A stretch of 64,000 nt of DNA from Serratia sp. PL17 (GCF_017832355.1 NZ_JAFIBY010000012.1:40765-104764), one strand, 5' to 3'. Counted from the stretch's first letter, positions 1 through 9,011 are shown. The notes: generated from the sequence alone by a model not told the origin. Translations and numbers: made by a program.

Positions 1-3000
1 TCTTCTGAACAGTGACCTCTTCGGTTAAACCAAACGTTTTCACGAAGTCATCCGGCGTGAGAATGCCCATACGCTGCCATTCTTCACTGCTAACGACATG
101 GGATAGCATATTGAAGGCGTCGATCGGTGAGTTAACCAGCGGAGTTGCCGTCAGGAATACCGGGCCTCGACCACTATTCTTGCTGGTGGTAAAAGCCGTT
201 TTCAACGCCATATCTCGTGCGGTTTTCGCCACGGCACCGGTGGGTAGGTAGGCCAACTGTGCAGCCTCACGGCCAGCAGCATAGCTGTTGCGATAGTTAT
301 GCCCTTCATCAACTATGATGCTGTCAAAGTGCATATCTTCAAAGTACGGAAAGTCCTCTTTTTTGTCCGTACCGGTATCACTGGCACGAGCCAGTATTTT
401 GTTGCGCTTCGCAGCATCGCGGTGCTTTCCACCGATCAGATCAACACGCCCCATTTGCGCTTCGGCAAACAGAACATCTCGAGCGTGCTCGTCTACGGTA
501 TCCTGGCGGAGTGGAATGGCAGCAAACTGCTCTTTGGTCAAAAGTACCGAGCGATAATTGGACATGGGGATCATGTTCATCCGCTCTTTTATTGTTTCTG
601 GCGAGGCGAGTTTTACTGCGTTGCGGTAAACCTGTAGGCCGGTTTTGCTATTAATTACCGGTTCGCCGTTGTCATCAAGCACCGGTACCTGCTTGATAAA
701 ACCATCTTCCCCGCGTATCTCATCCAGGCCAACGAACAACATGTTATCGAGTGCAGGTTTACTGTAGAACTCCTGCGCTTCGTGATACCAGTTTTCAAGT
801 ACAGCTTTTGGCACAACAAAAGCGGTTCGCTTACTGCGGCCGTTCTCAAAGTTGTACGCTTCCAGGGCTAATCCCACGGTGGATTTACCCAGGCCCGTAC
901 CAAACGCAGTGATCCCTCGACCATCCTCGGATAACCGGCGCACTTCCGAGTTTTGATATCGGAACGGGATACGATCACCTGATATACCGCTCAGGTTTAG
1001 CGATTCCTCGCTATGGCTGTACGGGATAAAGGCATTGAATGAATCATTGTATTGCTGCACCAGTGCTGACAGTGAATCGTGGCGGCGTATCCACTGATTA
1101 AAGTCGTCTTCCAACCCTCGGATCTGCCCCAGATATAGATCTGCATTAACGCCACGAGGTTTCACACCGTTAAGGTAGTTCTCAAACTGGTCAAGAAAAC
1201 CATCGCTGTTGCGTACTCGCTTATAAACCCATTCTTCCTTACCCGTTTCCTTGTTTTTGGTGCGCACGGATTTATACCGGTAACCGGTAAATATACCGTC
1301 GCCGCCGTGGTAGCCATCCTCAGATACCAGGTCGCCATTTTCTATCTGCACATTTTTGACGTATTTAACATCGCTGTACCCGCGTTCCTGTAAAAACTCC
1401 TGGATCACGCTTCGGTCAAACCAGCGGCTGTTGAGCGAGAAATCTATATCATCAGCATTCGTCCATTTCCGACGCGCCTTTATCTCGGCCAGCTGGCGAT
1501 GATAGTTGTCCTTGATCGCTCCATCTGGCGTGCCATCCAGGGCACCTAATAACTGGCTATTCAACAGACCAATATCACCGCTGGTGGCCCTATCCATCGG
1601 CATAAGCGTGCCGTCAGGTTGGACGGCGATCCCGTCTTTAGTTGCCAACAGGTTTAATAGCGCCGTGTCACTCGCCGGTAGGTCGCCAGTGAATGCTTCT
1701 CGGAAGGAGTTTAGCTCGACCGGATCAAGATCAATCTGGTTAAACAAGTGGCGCAACACCTGCTCATGATCCGTGGCGTCGTAGGTTTTCAGATTGCCCT
1801 TGTCCAAATCACCACGCAGCAGCGCGGATAATTCTCCCTCTTTCGTGACGCTGGCCTTGAAGGTAAGCCAGCCTGCGGCACCGTCGCCGGCGACTTTAGC
1901 AGAACGTCCCTGGTGCGGATTTCCGTGGGCAGTGACCTCTTCGCCTACCAGGCGTTGCACATCGGCCAACTCACGATCAAGCGCCTCAGACTGCCAACCA
2001 GTAGCCATTTTTTCTTGCAACGTCTTAATCCGGGCGCCAATCAGCGATCCCCGCAACACCCGTTCCCGCAAGGCTGGTTTTTGCCGCATGGAAAAGGAAA
2101 TGGCGAAGTGAAACTCCTTTGGGATCGCGTCTGGGAAGTTTTGCCAAACAGCCTCCAGCTGCGACGGCGTAAGTGATAACAACCCTTCAGCGTTATTGAG
2201 GCGCGTCACCAAGTCGCTGTAGCTCTTTCCGCCATACTTGCTCATGTCGATAGTGTCGTAGTTGGCCGAATCATCCACCAGCCACCGGCCACCTACAAAC
2301 TCATACCAAACACCGGAAAAGAGTCGTTTTTCGCCTTCGTTTGCAGTAGCCGATTGTGGCTCATCCAGTGAAAGCAGCTCCCAATTAATGCGGCTGTCGA
2401 ATTTCTTCGCCAGCGCGATTTTTATGGCCGCGCCGTCAACCATCCCATTAGCCTTAACAACCAGGCGAGAGAACTTATCCTTGCCGACCTTAGACATTTC
2501 GCCGTGAATGTAACGCCGGCCATCAAGATCAAACCATTTCCCTTTAATGAACGTATCCCAAAGAACGTTAGCTTCACGCAGCACGTTCTCTTTTTCCTGC
2601 ATTATGCGTTCGGTCATTTCCTGCGAATGCTTTCGTAGCACCCACACATCGACAACCGTCGCCGTTCCACTGTTTTCAAACGTGCCTGACGGTAGGCGGT
2701 GCGCCCCTAAGAATTCGGCTTTCCGGGATACTTTCTCTCTGAGTTTTGCTTCAGAAGTGTTATGCGTAAGGCCGTTCGGAACGATGAGGCAGATAAGCCC
2801 ACCGTATCGCACCTTATCGATCGGCCGTAACACAAAGTAGCCGGCTAAGGACTCATCTTTGTAAACCGTATCAAGTTCGGCGAATTTGCCACGGCTCTGG
2901 CCAAACGGCACATTGCCAACGCAGTGATCGAAGGTGTTATCTGGCGTACTACTTGCCAAGGACTCAAAAGCCCCAATATTCACGTTATCTTCAGGGTGAA

Positions 3001-3469
3001 GTAAGCGGTTTATCCGACCTGACGTGTCGCTAATTTCGGCAGACTGCATAATCACACCGGTGGGCTTCGTTTCTTGAAATACACCAGTGCCGGCCGCCGG
3101 TTCAAGCCCAATTCCACCAGCCACACCATATGCAGCCAAGAGATCCCAAATACCCTCGGCTACCGGCTGCGGAGTGTAATATTCGTACTCGCTACCACCG
3201 ATCCCGCCCTCGCCGGTGTACCCGGCCAACGTTTTTCGCTGTTCGTCCGTTAACTTGTCTCCGTCTTGAAGGCTGTTTAACAGCATCAGTGCTGCTTTGT
3301 TCGCGCTCTTTCGTTCGCGGTCAATACTCACTCCCTGGCGCTTATCTACGCCAAATGCGACTGGTTTGTACCGCATCCCCAGCGCGCGGATGACACGGAC
3401 AATCTGCCTGATCGTAGTAACAGGCTGGATCGCGGGAATAATTTCAGCGCGATTGTTTTCTGTGCTCAA
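1..3469 (-). CDS. darB: DarB-like N6-adenine methyltransferase / SNF2-type helicase, N-terminal part
   Basis: Open leftward reading frame that runs off the left edge of the window (about 1156 codons seen). P1 DarB is over 2000 residues, so roughly half is present. The N-terminal third carries methyltransferase motifs: EPAAGTGVF (SAM binding) and GNVPFG, a variant of NPPY. The second half carries helicase motifs: GTGLGKS (Walker A), IIVDEGH (DExH) and FLTATP (motif III). In P1, DarB is an injected head protein that protects incoming DNA from type I restriction. The start is chosen as TTG at 3469 because GGAG lies 7 nt upstream; an in-frame GTG at 3490 has no ribosome site. It is divergent from the portal gene, with about 70 bp between. 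Family assignment is secure; the protective role is by analogy. Confidence 0.85.
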   Translation of the reverse strand, partial: MSTENNRAEIIPAIQPVTTIRQIVRVIRALGMRYKPVAFGVDKRQGVSIDRERKSANKAALMLLNSLQDGDKLTDEQRKTLAGYTGEGGIGGSEYEYYTPQPVAEGIWDLLAAYGVAGGIGLEPAAGTGVFQETKPTGVIMQSAEISDTSGRINRLLHPEDNVNIGAFESLASSTPDNTFDHCVGNVPFGQSRGKFAELDTVYKDESLAGYFVLRPIDKVRYGGLICLIVPNGLTHNTSEAKLREKVSRKAEFLGAHRLPSGTFENSGTATVVDVWVLRKHSQEMTERIMQEKENVLREANVLWDTFIKGKWFDLDGRRYIHGEMSKVGKDKFSRLVVKANGMVDGAAIKIALAKKFDSRINWELLSLDEPQSATANEGEKRLFSGVWYEFVGGRWLVDDSANYDTIDMSKYGGKSYSDLVTRLNNAEGLLSLTPSQLEAVWQNFPDAIPKEFHFAISFSMRQKPALRERVLRGSLIGARIKTLQEKMATGWQSEALDRELADVQRLVGEEVTAHGNPHQGRSAKVAGDGAAGWLTFKASVTKEGELSALLRGDLDKGNLKTYDATDHEQVLRHLFNQIDLDPVELNSFREAFTGDLPASDTALLNLLATKDGIAVQPDGTLMPMDRATSGDIGLLNSQLLGALDGTPDGAIKDNYHRQLAEIKARRKWTNADDIDFSLNSRWFDRSVIQEFLQERGYSDVKYVKNVQIENGDLVSEDGYHGGDGIFTGYRYKSVRTKNKETGKEEWVYKRVRNSDGFLDQFENYLNGVKPRGVNADLYLGQIRGLEDDFNQWIRRHDSLSALVQQYNDSFNAFIPYSHSEESLNLSGISGDRIPFRYQNSEVRRLSEDGRGITAFGTGLGKSTVGLALEAYNFENGRSKRTAFVVPKAVLENWYHEAQEFYSKPALDNMLFVGLDEIRGEDGFIKQVPVLDDNGEPVINSKTGLQVYRNAVKLASPETIKERMNMIPMSNYRSVLLTKEQFAAIPLRQDTVDEHARDVLFAEAQMGRVDLIGGKHRDAAKRNKILARASDTGTDKKEDFPYFEDMHFDSIIVDEGHNYRNSYAAGREAAQLAYLPTGAVAKTARDMALKTAFTTSKNSGRGPVFLTATPLVNSPIDAFNMLSHVVSSEEWQRMGILTPDDFVKTFGLTEEVTVQK

Positions 3470-3483
3470 GCTGGCTCTCCAAA

Positions 3484-3522
3484 AACTCACATCGGTTAGG
3501 GTGGCGGCACTGACCCTATACC
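3484..3522 (+). promoter_or_regulatory. candidate late promoter of the portal gene
   Basis: AACTCACATCGG at 3484 lies 32 bp before a -10-like CTATACC (3516-3522), which would place a start near 3529. An inverted repeat, TAGGGT at 3497 and ACCCTA at 3513, is centred about 22 bp before that start. That is where P1 late promoters carry their activator repeat. The AACTCAC element recurs before several virion genes in this window. Confidence 0.5.
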
Positions 3523-3538
3523 TTGTGAGTTTTTATCC

Positions 3539-5197
3539 GTGAAGAAGCCTTCGAAGATGAACCCCGTAAACCTACTGCGCCGTATGATGGGGGGTTATGA
3601 TGCCGGGGATAGCATCTCCAATGTAATCGCCAGCGGCGGCGGCCGAAATATCGTTTCTCGAACACTTCTGCCGACTGTTATCGATGATCGAGAAACGGGC
3701 CTTTCTACGGCAGGAGATACTGTCGTCGCTGGTTCAGTTCTCCCCAGCGATCGCTTATCCCGCTATACCATTTTTGACCAAATGGCTCGCTCACCAACCC
3801 TATCTGCGGCACTTAACATTCATGTGTCCCATGCGCTGGCGCAGGATAAAAAAAGTGGGATGTGTTTCAACCTGGCGCCCATTGAAGCGACCGATAAGGA
3901 AACAGCCGGGCGTTGTAACGAGATCATGAACGACCTGGGAGATATGCTGAACTCAGGCCTTCCATCATGGGCGCTGAATATGGCTATTTATGGCGTAAGC
4001 TACATTAGACCTTACGCTAAAGAGCGCAAAGGGATCACCAGCTTGGAATCCAGCTATTACACGCTGCCTCACTTCACAACAGAGTACGAGCGCGGTGGTG
4101 AGTTAGCCGGCTTCTCCGGGGATTACTTTGTTGACCCACTGACGAACCAACGGGTATTAGCAAAGCCGTGGGAATTGGTTGCAATGAAAGTGCCATACTG
4201 GACGCCGGACATTAACAACCGACCTATGAATACCGGTACGGTAGGATATTCATTGTTGAGTGACCCTTCGCAACGGCAGCTAATTGAGACTCAAAACTAT
4301 GGCACCTCTTTCCTGGAATATAGCTATGAGTCTTTCGTCAACTTATGTGACGCATTGCGAGCGCTAAAAGCCACAAGGAACAACGCCGCAAAAATAGACA
4401 GGCTGATAGCCTTATCGACAAACCAGCTTGATCCAGTCAATGCAGCAGCACATGCACGTAACGTTGGGCAATCACTGAAACGAAGCTCTGAAGAGATTAT
4501 GCGCGCCTCTCGCAACAGCAATGTAATGCCGACAGTCTATAACCATATCGTTCCTGTTATGGGCGAGGGGAAAGGCGGCATAACAATCGACACACAGTTC
4601 ATACCAGCCGATATTACTGGAATAGAAGACGTCATGTTCCACCTACGACAGTTGTGCTCTACTGTCGGTGTCGACGCCACTATGCTTGGATGGGCTGATC
4701 AAATGGCTGGTGGACTCGGTGATGGGGGCTGGCAGCAGACAGCTATACAGTCCGCGCAAAGGAGTTACTGGCTCAGGCAGGCAGCAGCCTCTTTCCTTTA
4801 CCGAACATTCGACATTCATTGCGCCTACAAATATGGCAAGGTCTACCAGCACAATAATCGCCCCTTCCGTGTTGAATTCAACTCTGTGAACACAGCGCTT
4901 CAGGCAGAAGCCAACCGCGAGCAAGAAAGCAGGGCGAACTACGTGTCGGTTGTCGTCAGTATTCTGGACGCAGTTCAAAACAACGCGCGCCTGGCTAGTT
5001 CGCCGGCGTTGATGAACCTGCTGTTCTCTGAAATGCTCCAGATGAACAATGACACTATCTCGAAAATCTACCAGGAACTATCTAGCACCAAGCAAGATGA
5101 CTCAATGATGGAGAGTGCCGGCTGGGGCAACGTTGGTCTGGATGAGCTTTCTCGGGAAGATCTTTTAAGCATTTTTAAAAGCGCTATGGCGCCATAG
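3539..5197 (+). CDS. prt: portal protein (P1 Prt-like)
   Basis: A 552-residue protein in the position of the P1 portal gene, next to darB and before the head-processing gene. It should form the dodecameric ring at the capsid vertex through which DNA is packaged and ejected. It resembles T4 gp20-type myovirus portals in size and in having a long mixed alpha/beta core with a C-terminal helical region. No catalytic motif is expected. The longest frame starts at a GTG (3539) lacking a good ribosome site. ATG at 3557 (MNPVNLLRR) is a reasonable alternative start. It is transcribed alone from the candidate late promoter upstream and is followed by two hairpins. The call rests mainly on synteny and length. 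Confidence 0.65.
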   Translation: MKKPSKMNPVNLLRRMMGGYDAGDSISNVIASGGGRNIVSRTLLPTVIDDRETGLSTAGDTVVAGSVLPSDRLSRYTIFDQMARSPTLSAALNIHVSHALAQDKKSGMCFNLAPIEATDKETAGRCNEIMNDLGDMLNSGLPSWALNMAIYGVSYIRPYAKERKGITSLESSYYTLPHFTTEYERGGELAGFSGDYFVDPLTNQRVLAKPWELVAMKVPYWTPDINNRPMNTGTVGYSLLSDPSQRQLIETQNYGTSFLEYSYESFVNLCDALRALKATRNNAAKIDRLIALSTNQLDPVNAAAHARNVGQSLKRSSEEIMRASRNSNVMPTVYNHIVPVMGEGKGGITIDTQFIPADITGIEDVMFHLRQLCSTVGVDATMLGWADQMAGGLGDGGWQQTAIQSAQRSYWLRQAAASFLYRTFDIHCAYKYGKVYQHNNRPFRVEFNSVNTALQAEANREQESRANYVSVVVSILDAVQNNARLASSPALMNLLFSEMLQMNNDTISKIYQELSSTKQDDSMMESAGWGNVGLDELSREDLLSIFKSAMAP

Positions 5198-5207
5198 TCC
5201 AATACTG

Positions 5208-5268
5208 AGGGCCATAAACGGCCCTTACTCAAAATTTTGGCATAAAAAAACCCGCCGTAGCGGGTTTT
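5208..5268 (+). terminator. two hairpins after the portal gene
   Basis: AGGGCC/GGCCCT hairpin at 5208-5225, followed by a strong AAAACCCGC-CGTA-GCGGGTTTT hairpin at 5247-5268. The second can end transcription in both directions, closing the portal gene and the leftward pair that begins at 5910. Confidence 0.85.
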
Positions 5269-5282
5269 AAGGAAAAACAAAA

Positions 5283-5429
5283 TTAGCCTTCAACGGAAAC
5301 GGTGCGTGTCCGCACGGTACCAGAACGCGTTGCCTGAACGAAGGACGCCTTGAGCTGGCGCATAGCTTCAAGCTTGCGTTCTGCCGCTGTCATTTGTTTC
5401 AGATTAGTAATATCGCGTTTTGAATGCAT
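5283..5429 (-). CDS. 48-residue basic small protein, partner of the 168-aa gene
   Basis: Starts MHSKRDITNL and ends RTRTVSVEG. AAGGAAAAG lies just upstream of the ATG, so translation is plausible. It overlaps the 3' end of the upstream 168-aa gene by 26 bp in another frame, a two-gene coupling common in toxin-antitoxin and inhibitor pairs. It ends just before the bidirectional terminator at 5247-5268. It is rich in Arg, Lys and Thr and has no cysteine pairs or membrane segment. I do not recognise a family. Confidence 0.6.
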   Translation of the reverse strand: MHSKRDITNLKQMTAAERKLEAMRQLKASFVQATRSGTVRTRTVSVEG

Positions 5430-5910
5430 AACCTTTTCCTTCTTCACCTAGATCGGTGGTTACGTCAGATAATACTTCATCAAAAGTCTTTTGTAAAATT
5501 CGGTCGTAAAATCGTTTTAACTTATCGGTTTCAGCAATAGCAAAGTAGGCCTTAGCGCGGTACACACTGCAATGTAAAGTGATGATCGTTTCCAAAGCGC
5601 CTGCCAATTCGTTCAGATACGCCCGCCCCCCGCCACAATTGCCTTTTGCCGGCGGAGCATAAAAATCGCCACTTTCAAAGTTTTCAATGCGATCAAACTT
5701 TACATCATAGCTATCAACTGGCACCTGGAAACCGACTTCCTCGCACCGATATGCATGGTATTCCGCATCTGTGATATCTACAGGTGCAAAAATTATTAAG
5801 AAGTCATGATTTTTAACCGAAAAATCATACCTATGACAGAGGAATTCGCCGTGCGGGAACTCAATAAACTTTTCCAAATGATAGACAGGCATTTTTATAG
5901 TTTTGGTCAT
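5404..5910 (-). CDS. 168-residue protein of unknown function
   Basis: Begins MTKTIKMPVYHL. It has an acidic N-terminal half, a glycine-rich GNCGGG stretch near residue 88, and a helical C-terminal half (around AKAYFAIAETDKLKRFYDRI). It is the first gene of a two-gene leftward unit, with the 48-aa gene overlapping its end. Together they sit as an island between the plus-strand portal and head-processing genes, so they are probably accessory rather than virion genes. No signal peptide or transmembrane segment is visible. A toxin, kinase-like or phage-defence role is possible but only inferred from arrangement. Confidence 0.65.
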   Translation of the reverse strand: MTKTIKMPVYHLEKFIEFPHGEFLCHRYDFSVKNHDFLIIFAPVDITDAEYHAYRCEEVGFQVPVDSYDVKFDRIENFESGDFYAPPAKGNCGGGRAYLNELAGALETIITLHCSVYRAKAYFAIAETDKLKRFYDRILQKTFDEVLSDVTTDLGEEGKGYAFKTRYY

Positions 5911-6014
5911 TGTCGATACGACATCTTAACTCAATACGCGTAACAAAACCTACAAATGAGCCTACTTCATAACGCATAAGTATGAATTATGATTTCATAC
6001 TTGCGCAACATCAA

Positions 6015-6042
6015 CCACTATTCATACATAATATGTTTAAGG
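6015..6042 (+). repeat. dispersed ATACATAATATG-type site, copy 1
   Basis: CCACTATTCATACATAATAT followed by GTTTAAGG. Nearly the same block occurs at 40314-40342, and a shorter version at 9599-9620. The core CATA-N-TATG is palindromic, and TATGTT could serve as a -10. This copy overlaps the 3' end of the DUF6283-like gene. Confidence 0.5.
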
Positions 6043-6456
6043 GCGACACAAGAGCAAAACAGGATCATCACTCTCAACACCGTTCGCTATGGCCATTTCC
6101 CGGTAACTATCAAACAGCTCAACCCCGCCATCCTCAACTTCTGGAATCTCACCCCGGATATAACCCAAACGCACAGCCAAATTGTGGTCAGCCCCGCGCA
6201 GAAGGAATCCCGCACACTTAGCACTATTTTCCACCCCGCTATCGTGACAAGCAAACACGCTGGTCGCCTGGTCATAGCTTGTTCTGGCTGAGTGGCGAAA
6301 TGCCTGTGCCGGAAACTCGCCTACTGCATCCTTTCGCCACGGGCACTTAGGACACGGTTTACGCCGGCAAGATTTCCCGCCCCCTTTGACCGTCACTACT
6401 TGATGCTCATCGCCGGCAGCTCGAGTTTCAATAATTTCTGGTTTGTTCGGTATCAT
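6037..6456 (-). CDS. DUF6283-like cysteine-rich protein
   Basis: A 139-residue protein with the signature C30-x4-C35-x2-C38-PWR, then a FACHDS motif and a downstream CAGFLL. These form a probable metal-binding fold typical of DUF6283 proteins found on phages and plasmids. The biochemical role of the family is unknown to me. The gene lies alone on the minus strand upstream of the head-processing gene. Its promoter region contains the palindrome at 6499-6519, so it may be repressor-controlled. Confidence 0.65.
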   Translation of the reverse strand: MIPNKPEIIETRAAGDEHQVVTVKGGGKSCRRKPCPKCPWRKDAVGEFPAQAFRHSARTSYDQATSVFACHDSGVENSAKCAGFLLRGADHNLAVRLGYIRGEIPEVEDGGVELFDSYREMAIANGVESDDPVLLLCRP

Positions 6457-6498
6457 GTTCCCTAGGTTCTCTTTCGTCGATTGAACGGTGATGATGTT

Positions 6499-6519
6499 AA
6501 TCTAATTAACTATTAGATT
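6499..6519. promoter_or_regulatory. CTAAT-N5-ATTAG palindrome, site 1
   Basis: AATCTAAT-TAACT-ATTAGATT, a perfect 8-bp inverted repeat with 5-bp spacer. It lies between the divergent DUF6283-like gene and the head-processing gene, about 43 bp before the former's ATG. The same core and spacing recur at 9696, 37546 and 49885, and imperfectly at 57757. Confidence 0.65.
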
Positions 6520-6538
6520 AAAGTTAATATCCACTCTT

Positions 6539-6577
6539 AACTCACTTCGGATAACGTTTCCCGTCGCACTGAGCATC
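6539..6577 (+). promoter_or_regulatory. candidate late promoter of the head-processing gene
   Basis: AACTCACTTCGG at 6539 lies 32 bp before CATAACC (6571), the same spacing as in the portal promoter. A GGGGG ribosome site follows 10 bp before the ATG at 6599. Confidence 0.5.
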
Positions 6578-6598
6578 ACTCATAACCAAGGGGGAACC

Positions 6599-7621
6599 AT
6601 GCCCACACAAGCACTACGAACTGTTACTGACCGATTTTCCCTTGTCGATAACATTCGCAAACATACCGCACACAATGGTCGCAACTACCTAATGAGTGCA
6701 ATCCGCGCAACCATTAGCTCACCTGAAGTGCAAGAACGTATCAACTTAGGCGAAATGTATGGGTATTACAGCCATACTAATCGGGCCTTATATCATAAGG
6801 AAACTGGCAATCTCGACCTGCCGGAAGTCTGTTATGTCACCATCGACGGCAAACCCGTCATGTTGAAGAACGTGCCCTCAAACAGAACATTAGCGATCAG
6901 TATTGATGATGAGGGTATCGTAGAACATACCCAGGAAATTTTAGACACAGAGCCAGGTCATATTGTTAACGGCATGGAACGGTCAATGGCAGGTGGCTGG
7001 AGCTGGGCGACTGGTGGCAGCGACACAGCAATTTCACGCGTAACTAGTTTCCACGGTTTTGACTATGTAACTACACCGAACTACATCAGTCTTAATCGAA
7101 AAGCAGCAATGCTGGAGGGCGTGTCCGATATGCACACCTGGCGCCTGGAAGAGCTAATCAAGTCTGGTTACACAGAACAAGGCGCCTCCGATATCCTGAA
7201 GCATTTTGACCAGATGCAGTCCCACGAAATGATGTTCGAATCAGCACAAAGAAACGTTCACCTACAAAGCGACCTTCTTATCATGCAAGGTCAGATGATG
7301 GAGTTAGAGGATAAAATTCGACAAAGTGGTACGGCATTGGATGAAGCGAATCGCGAACGGAACCGCCGCGACGCCATGTTAGAAACGGCAATCAGAACCT
7401 TGCCGATTTTCCTAAGCGAAGAACAGAAAAAGGCTCTATTACGCTTAGATTCCGATGACGACCTTAAAACTGTAAATGCTATGTTCGAGTCCATCGCAGC
7501 CGGAAACCTTAATTCTCTACCTATTGGTAGCAATACTCCCAGAGAAGCGGCGCCGGCCTCCAAGTCTAAAATTGGCGAAGTGCCACCAATTCTGCCCAAT
7601 GGTTTTAAATCCTTCCTGTAA
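6599..7621 (+). CDS. pro: head-processing (prohead maturation) protein, P1 Pro-like
   Basis: A 340-residue protein in the place of P1 pro, after the portal gene. Residues 1-190 form a compact domain with a distinctive HIVNGMERSMAGGWSW segment near residue 120 and a TTPNYISLNR segment. Residues 210-270 are a predicted coiled coil. The tail is Pro/Ala-rich and could be a scaffold part. This layout fits prohead protease/scaffold proteins that trim capsid proteins during head maturation. I cannot identify the catalytic residues with confidence. The start is well supported by a GGGGG ribosome site, and the gene is followed by a hairpin. Confidence 0.55.
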   Translation: MPTQALRTVTDRFSLVDNIRKHTAHNGRNYLMSAIRATISSPEVQERINLGEMYGYYSHTNRALYHKETGNLDLPEVCYVTIDGKPVMLKNVPSNRTLAISIDDEGIVEHTQEILDTEPGHIVNGMERSMAGGWSWATGGSDTAISRVTSFHGFDYVTTPNYISLNRKAAMLEGVSDMHTWRLEELIKSGYTEQGASDILKHFDQMQSHEMMFESAQRNVHLQSDLLIMQGQMMELEDKIRQSGTALDEANRERNRRDAMLETAIRTLPIFLSEEQKKALLRLDSDDDLKTVNAMFESIAAGNLNSLPIGSNTPREAAPASKSKIGEVPPILPNGFKSFL

Positions 7622-7631
7622 AAAACAATAT

Positions 7632-7656
7632 CCCCTGATCACACGATCAGGGGTTT
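7632..7656 (+). terminator. hairpin terminator after the head-processing gene
   Basis: CCCCTGATC-ACAC-GATCAGGGG, a perfect 9-bp stem followed by TTT, 10 bp after the stop codon. Confidence 0.8.
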
Positions 7657-7842
7657 CCACCACCACACTGTGTTTCCATACAGCAACCGGACAATAACCG
7701 GCCAAAAGATTGCGTAAAACTAATTAATGGTTTGTGTTTTACGGGGATCACCTCTTATCATCCGAGCCACGGATCGAAAAAGGATCGTTCTGATGCTCTT
7801 CTCAATGAAGGCGATTAACAGTATTTGAGCTTTTAACAGGCG

Positions 7843-7870
7843 AAAAAAAACGCCAGCTTTTAACTGACGT
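7843..7870 (-). terminator. leftward terminator in the gap before repL
   Basis: Read on the minus strand: ACGTCAG, 7-nt loop, CTGGCGT (one G-T pair), then eight T. The 7657-7970 gap holds no convincing protein gene. This terminator would end a short leftward transcript starting near 7970, opposite the repL leader. Confidence 0.55.
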
Positions 7871-7970
7871 CCTTTTTCTAAATCATGCTGATAAGTTTTG
7901 ACGAACTTCACCAGCTAACTATTTCTTTGTCCTGGCGGTTAAAGAAACAGGTAATCAAGGCAACTAAGCA

Positions 7971-9011
7971 ATGACACCGGATGTAATTTTATCCCAGCAG
8001 ATCGCTGGTAGCAACTCTGCACGCCCAAAAAACACTCAGGAACATGCAAAAAAGCCAGTTGTGGCGCGGAATCCCTTCGTGCGTGGTGAAAATGTAACCG
8101 GAATGGCGTTGGAGTTTTTTATTCGCCACCTTAATAACACTCTACTCCCACGCGCTGCCTGCGACTTCTTATCAAAAATTTGCAATGTCGCCGCAGCTTC
8201 GGACGCATACCGTCTCTTCTACAGCAAAAGTACTATGGCCGAGAAATCGGGCGTATCTACCCGCACAGTCCAACGATACATGCGTGTCATCGAGGCCAGT
8301 GGGATCATGACACGTACAGCAGTCAGCGACAGTATCAAAGGCCACCAGCCAAACCTCTACACTTTTACCAGCGAGTTTATTTCTGCCGTCCGTGTATTCT
8401 TCACGGTTCACCTGGGTGAAGAACGCATTAAGAACATCCGCAAAATTGCCCATAGCGATCTACAGAAATTCGTTGAGCTTGCGCTTTCCCCTATCCGTGG
8501 ATTAATCCATAAAGTATCGAAATTGAAGGATATTTCCCCTTTAAAAAAGGCCCACCCCATAGGACAAGATGACGTTAGCCCCAAGGGACAAAGTGACCTA
8601 CAAAAAGAAGTACAACCCTTGGGAAAAAAAGAAGATAAAAACCTTGTTCGTGCCTGCGGCCCAAACACGGGAATTTCTTTGCAGAAGCAAAACATAACCG
8701 GGATAGCCCGTCGCGCTATCACTAACGCTGAGCTTGTTTCAACTCGTCTCATACGTGAAGCTGAAGCAGCCGCCATAACCAGGGCAGCACATGCACGCCG
8801 TGAACGCGCTACGTTCTTACAGAACCGGAACAGAAGTCACACCCTGAACTCTCAAACCCAGTACAACCACTCGAGGATCATCGCTGAAGGAAAACGCTTC
8901 GATGAGGCTTTAGCACGTTCAAAAGCGGGGGCGCTCAAAGACAAAACCAAAATAAGCACTCACTTGAACTCGCTGAAAGCGATGCTTGGCAGAAAACCTG
9001 CTTTGGTATAG
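7971..9011 (+). CDS. repL: RepL-like lytic replication protein
   Basis: A 346-residue protein with a winged-helix segment at about 88-113 (MAEKSGVSTRTVQRYMRV). A basic, Gln/Ala/Arg-rich C-terminus follows. The RGENVTGMALEFF stretch and SDAYRLFYSKSTM match my memory of P1-type RepL and related replication proteins, which start theta replication during lytic growth from an origin inside their own gene. Residues 170-215 are encoded by a repetitive, purine-rich stretch, consistent with such a nested origin. It is followed by the endolysin gene, not the kilA/ant genes seen in P1. Identification is moderate; a Rep-type initiator is likely even if the exact family is wrong. Confidence 0.55.
   Translation: MTPDVILSQQIAGSNSARPKNTQEHAKKPVVARNPFVRGENVTGMALEFFIRHLNNTLLPRAACDFLSKICNVAAASDAYRLFYSKSTMAEKSGVSTRTVQRYMRVIEASGIMTRTAVSDSIKGHQPNLYTFTSEFISAVRVFFTVHLGEERIKNIRKIAHSDLQKFVELALSPIRGLIHKVSKLKDISPLKKAHPIGQDDVSPKGQSDLQKEVQPLGKKEDKNLVRACGPNTGISLQKQNITGIARRAITNAELVSTRLIREAEAAAITRAAHARRERATFLQNRNRSHTLNSQTQYNHSRIIAEGKRFDEALARSKAGALKDKTKISTHLNSLKAMLGRKPALV
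8555..8597 (+). repeat. direct repeats inside repL (candidate lytic origin)
   Basis: CCCCATAGGACAAGATGAC (8555-8573) and CCCCAAGGGACAAAGTGAC (8579-8597) are imperfect 19-bp direct repeats with a 24-bp period. They are followed by CCCTTGGG and a purine-rich, A-tract-containing stretch to 8640. P1 oriL also lies inside repL. Confidence 0.45.

Noticed and set aside
7720..7911. 63-codon minus-strand frame
   Set aside because: Runs across a strong terminator hairpin, has a GTG start without ribosome site, and shows no recognisable features.
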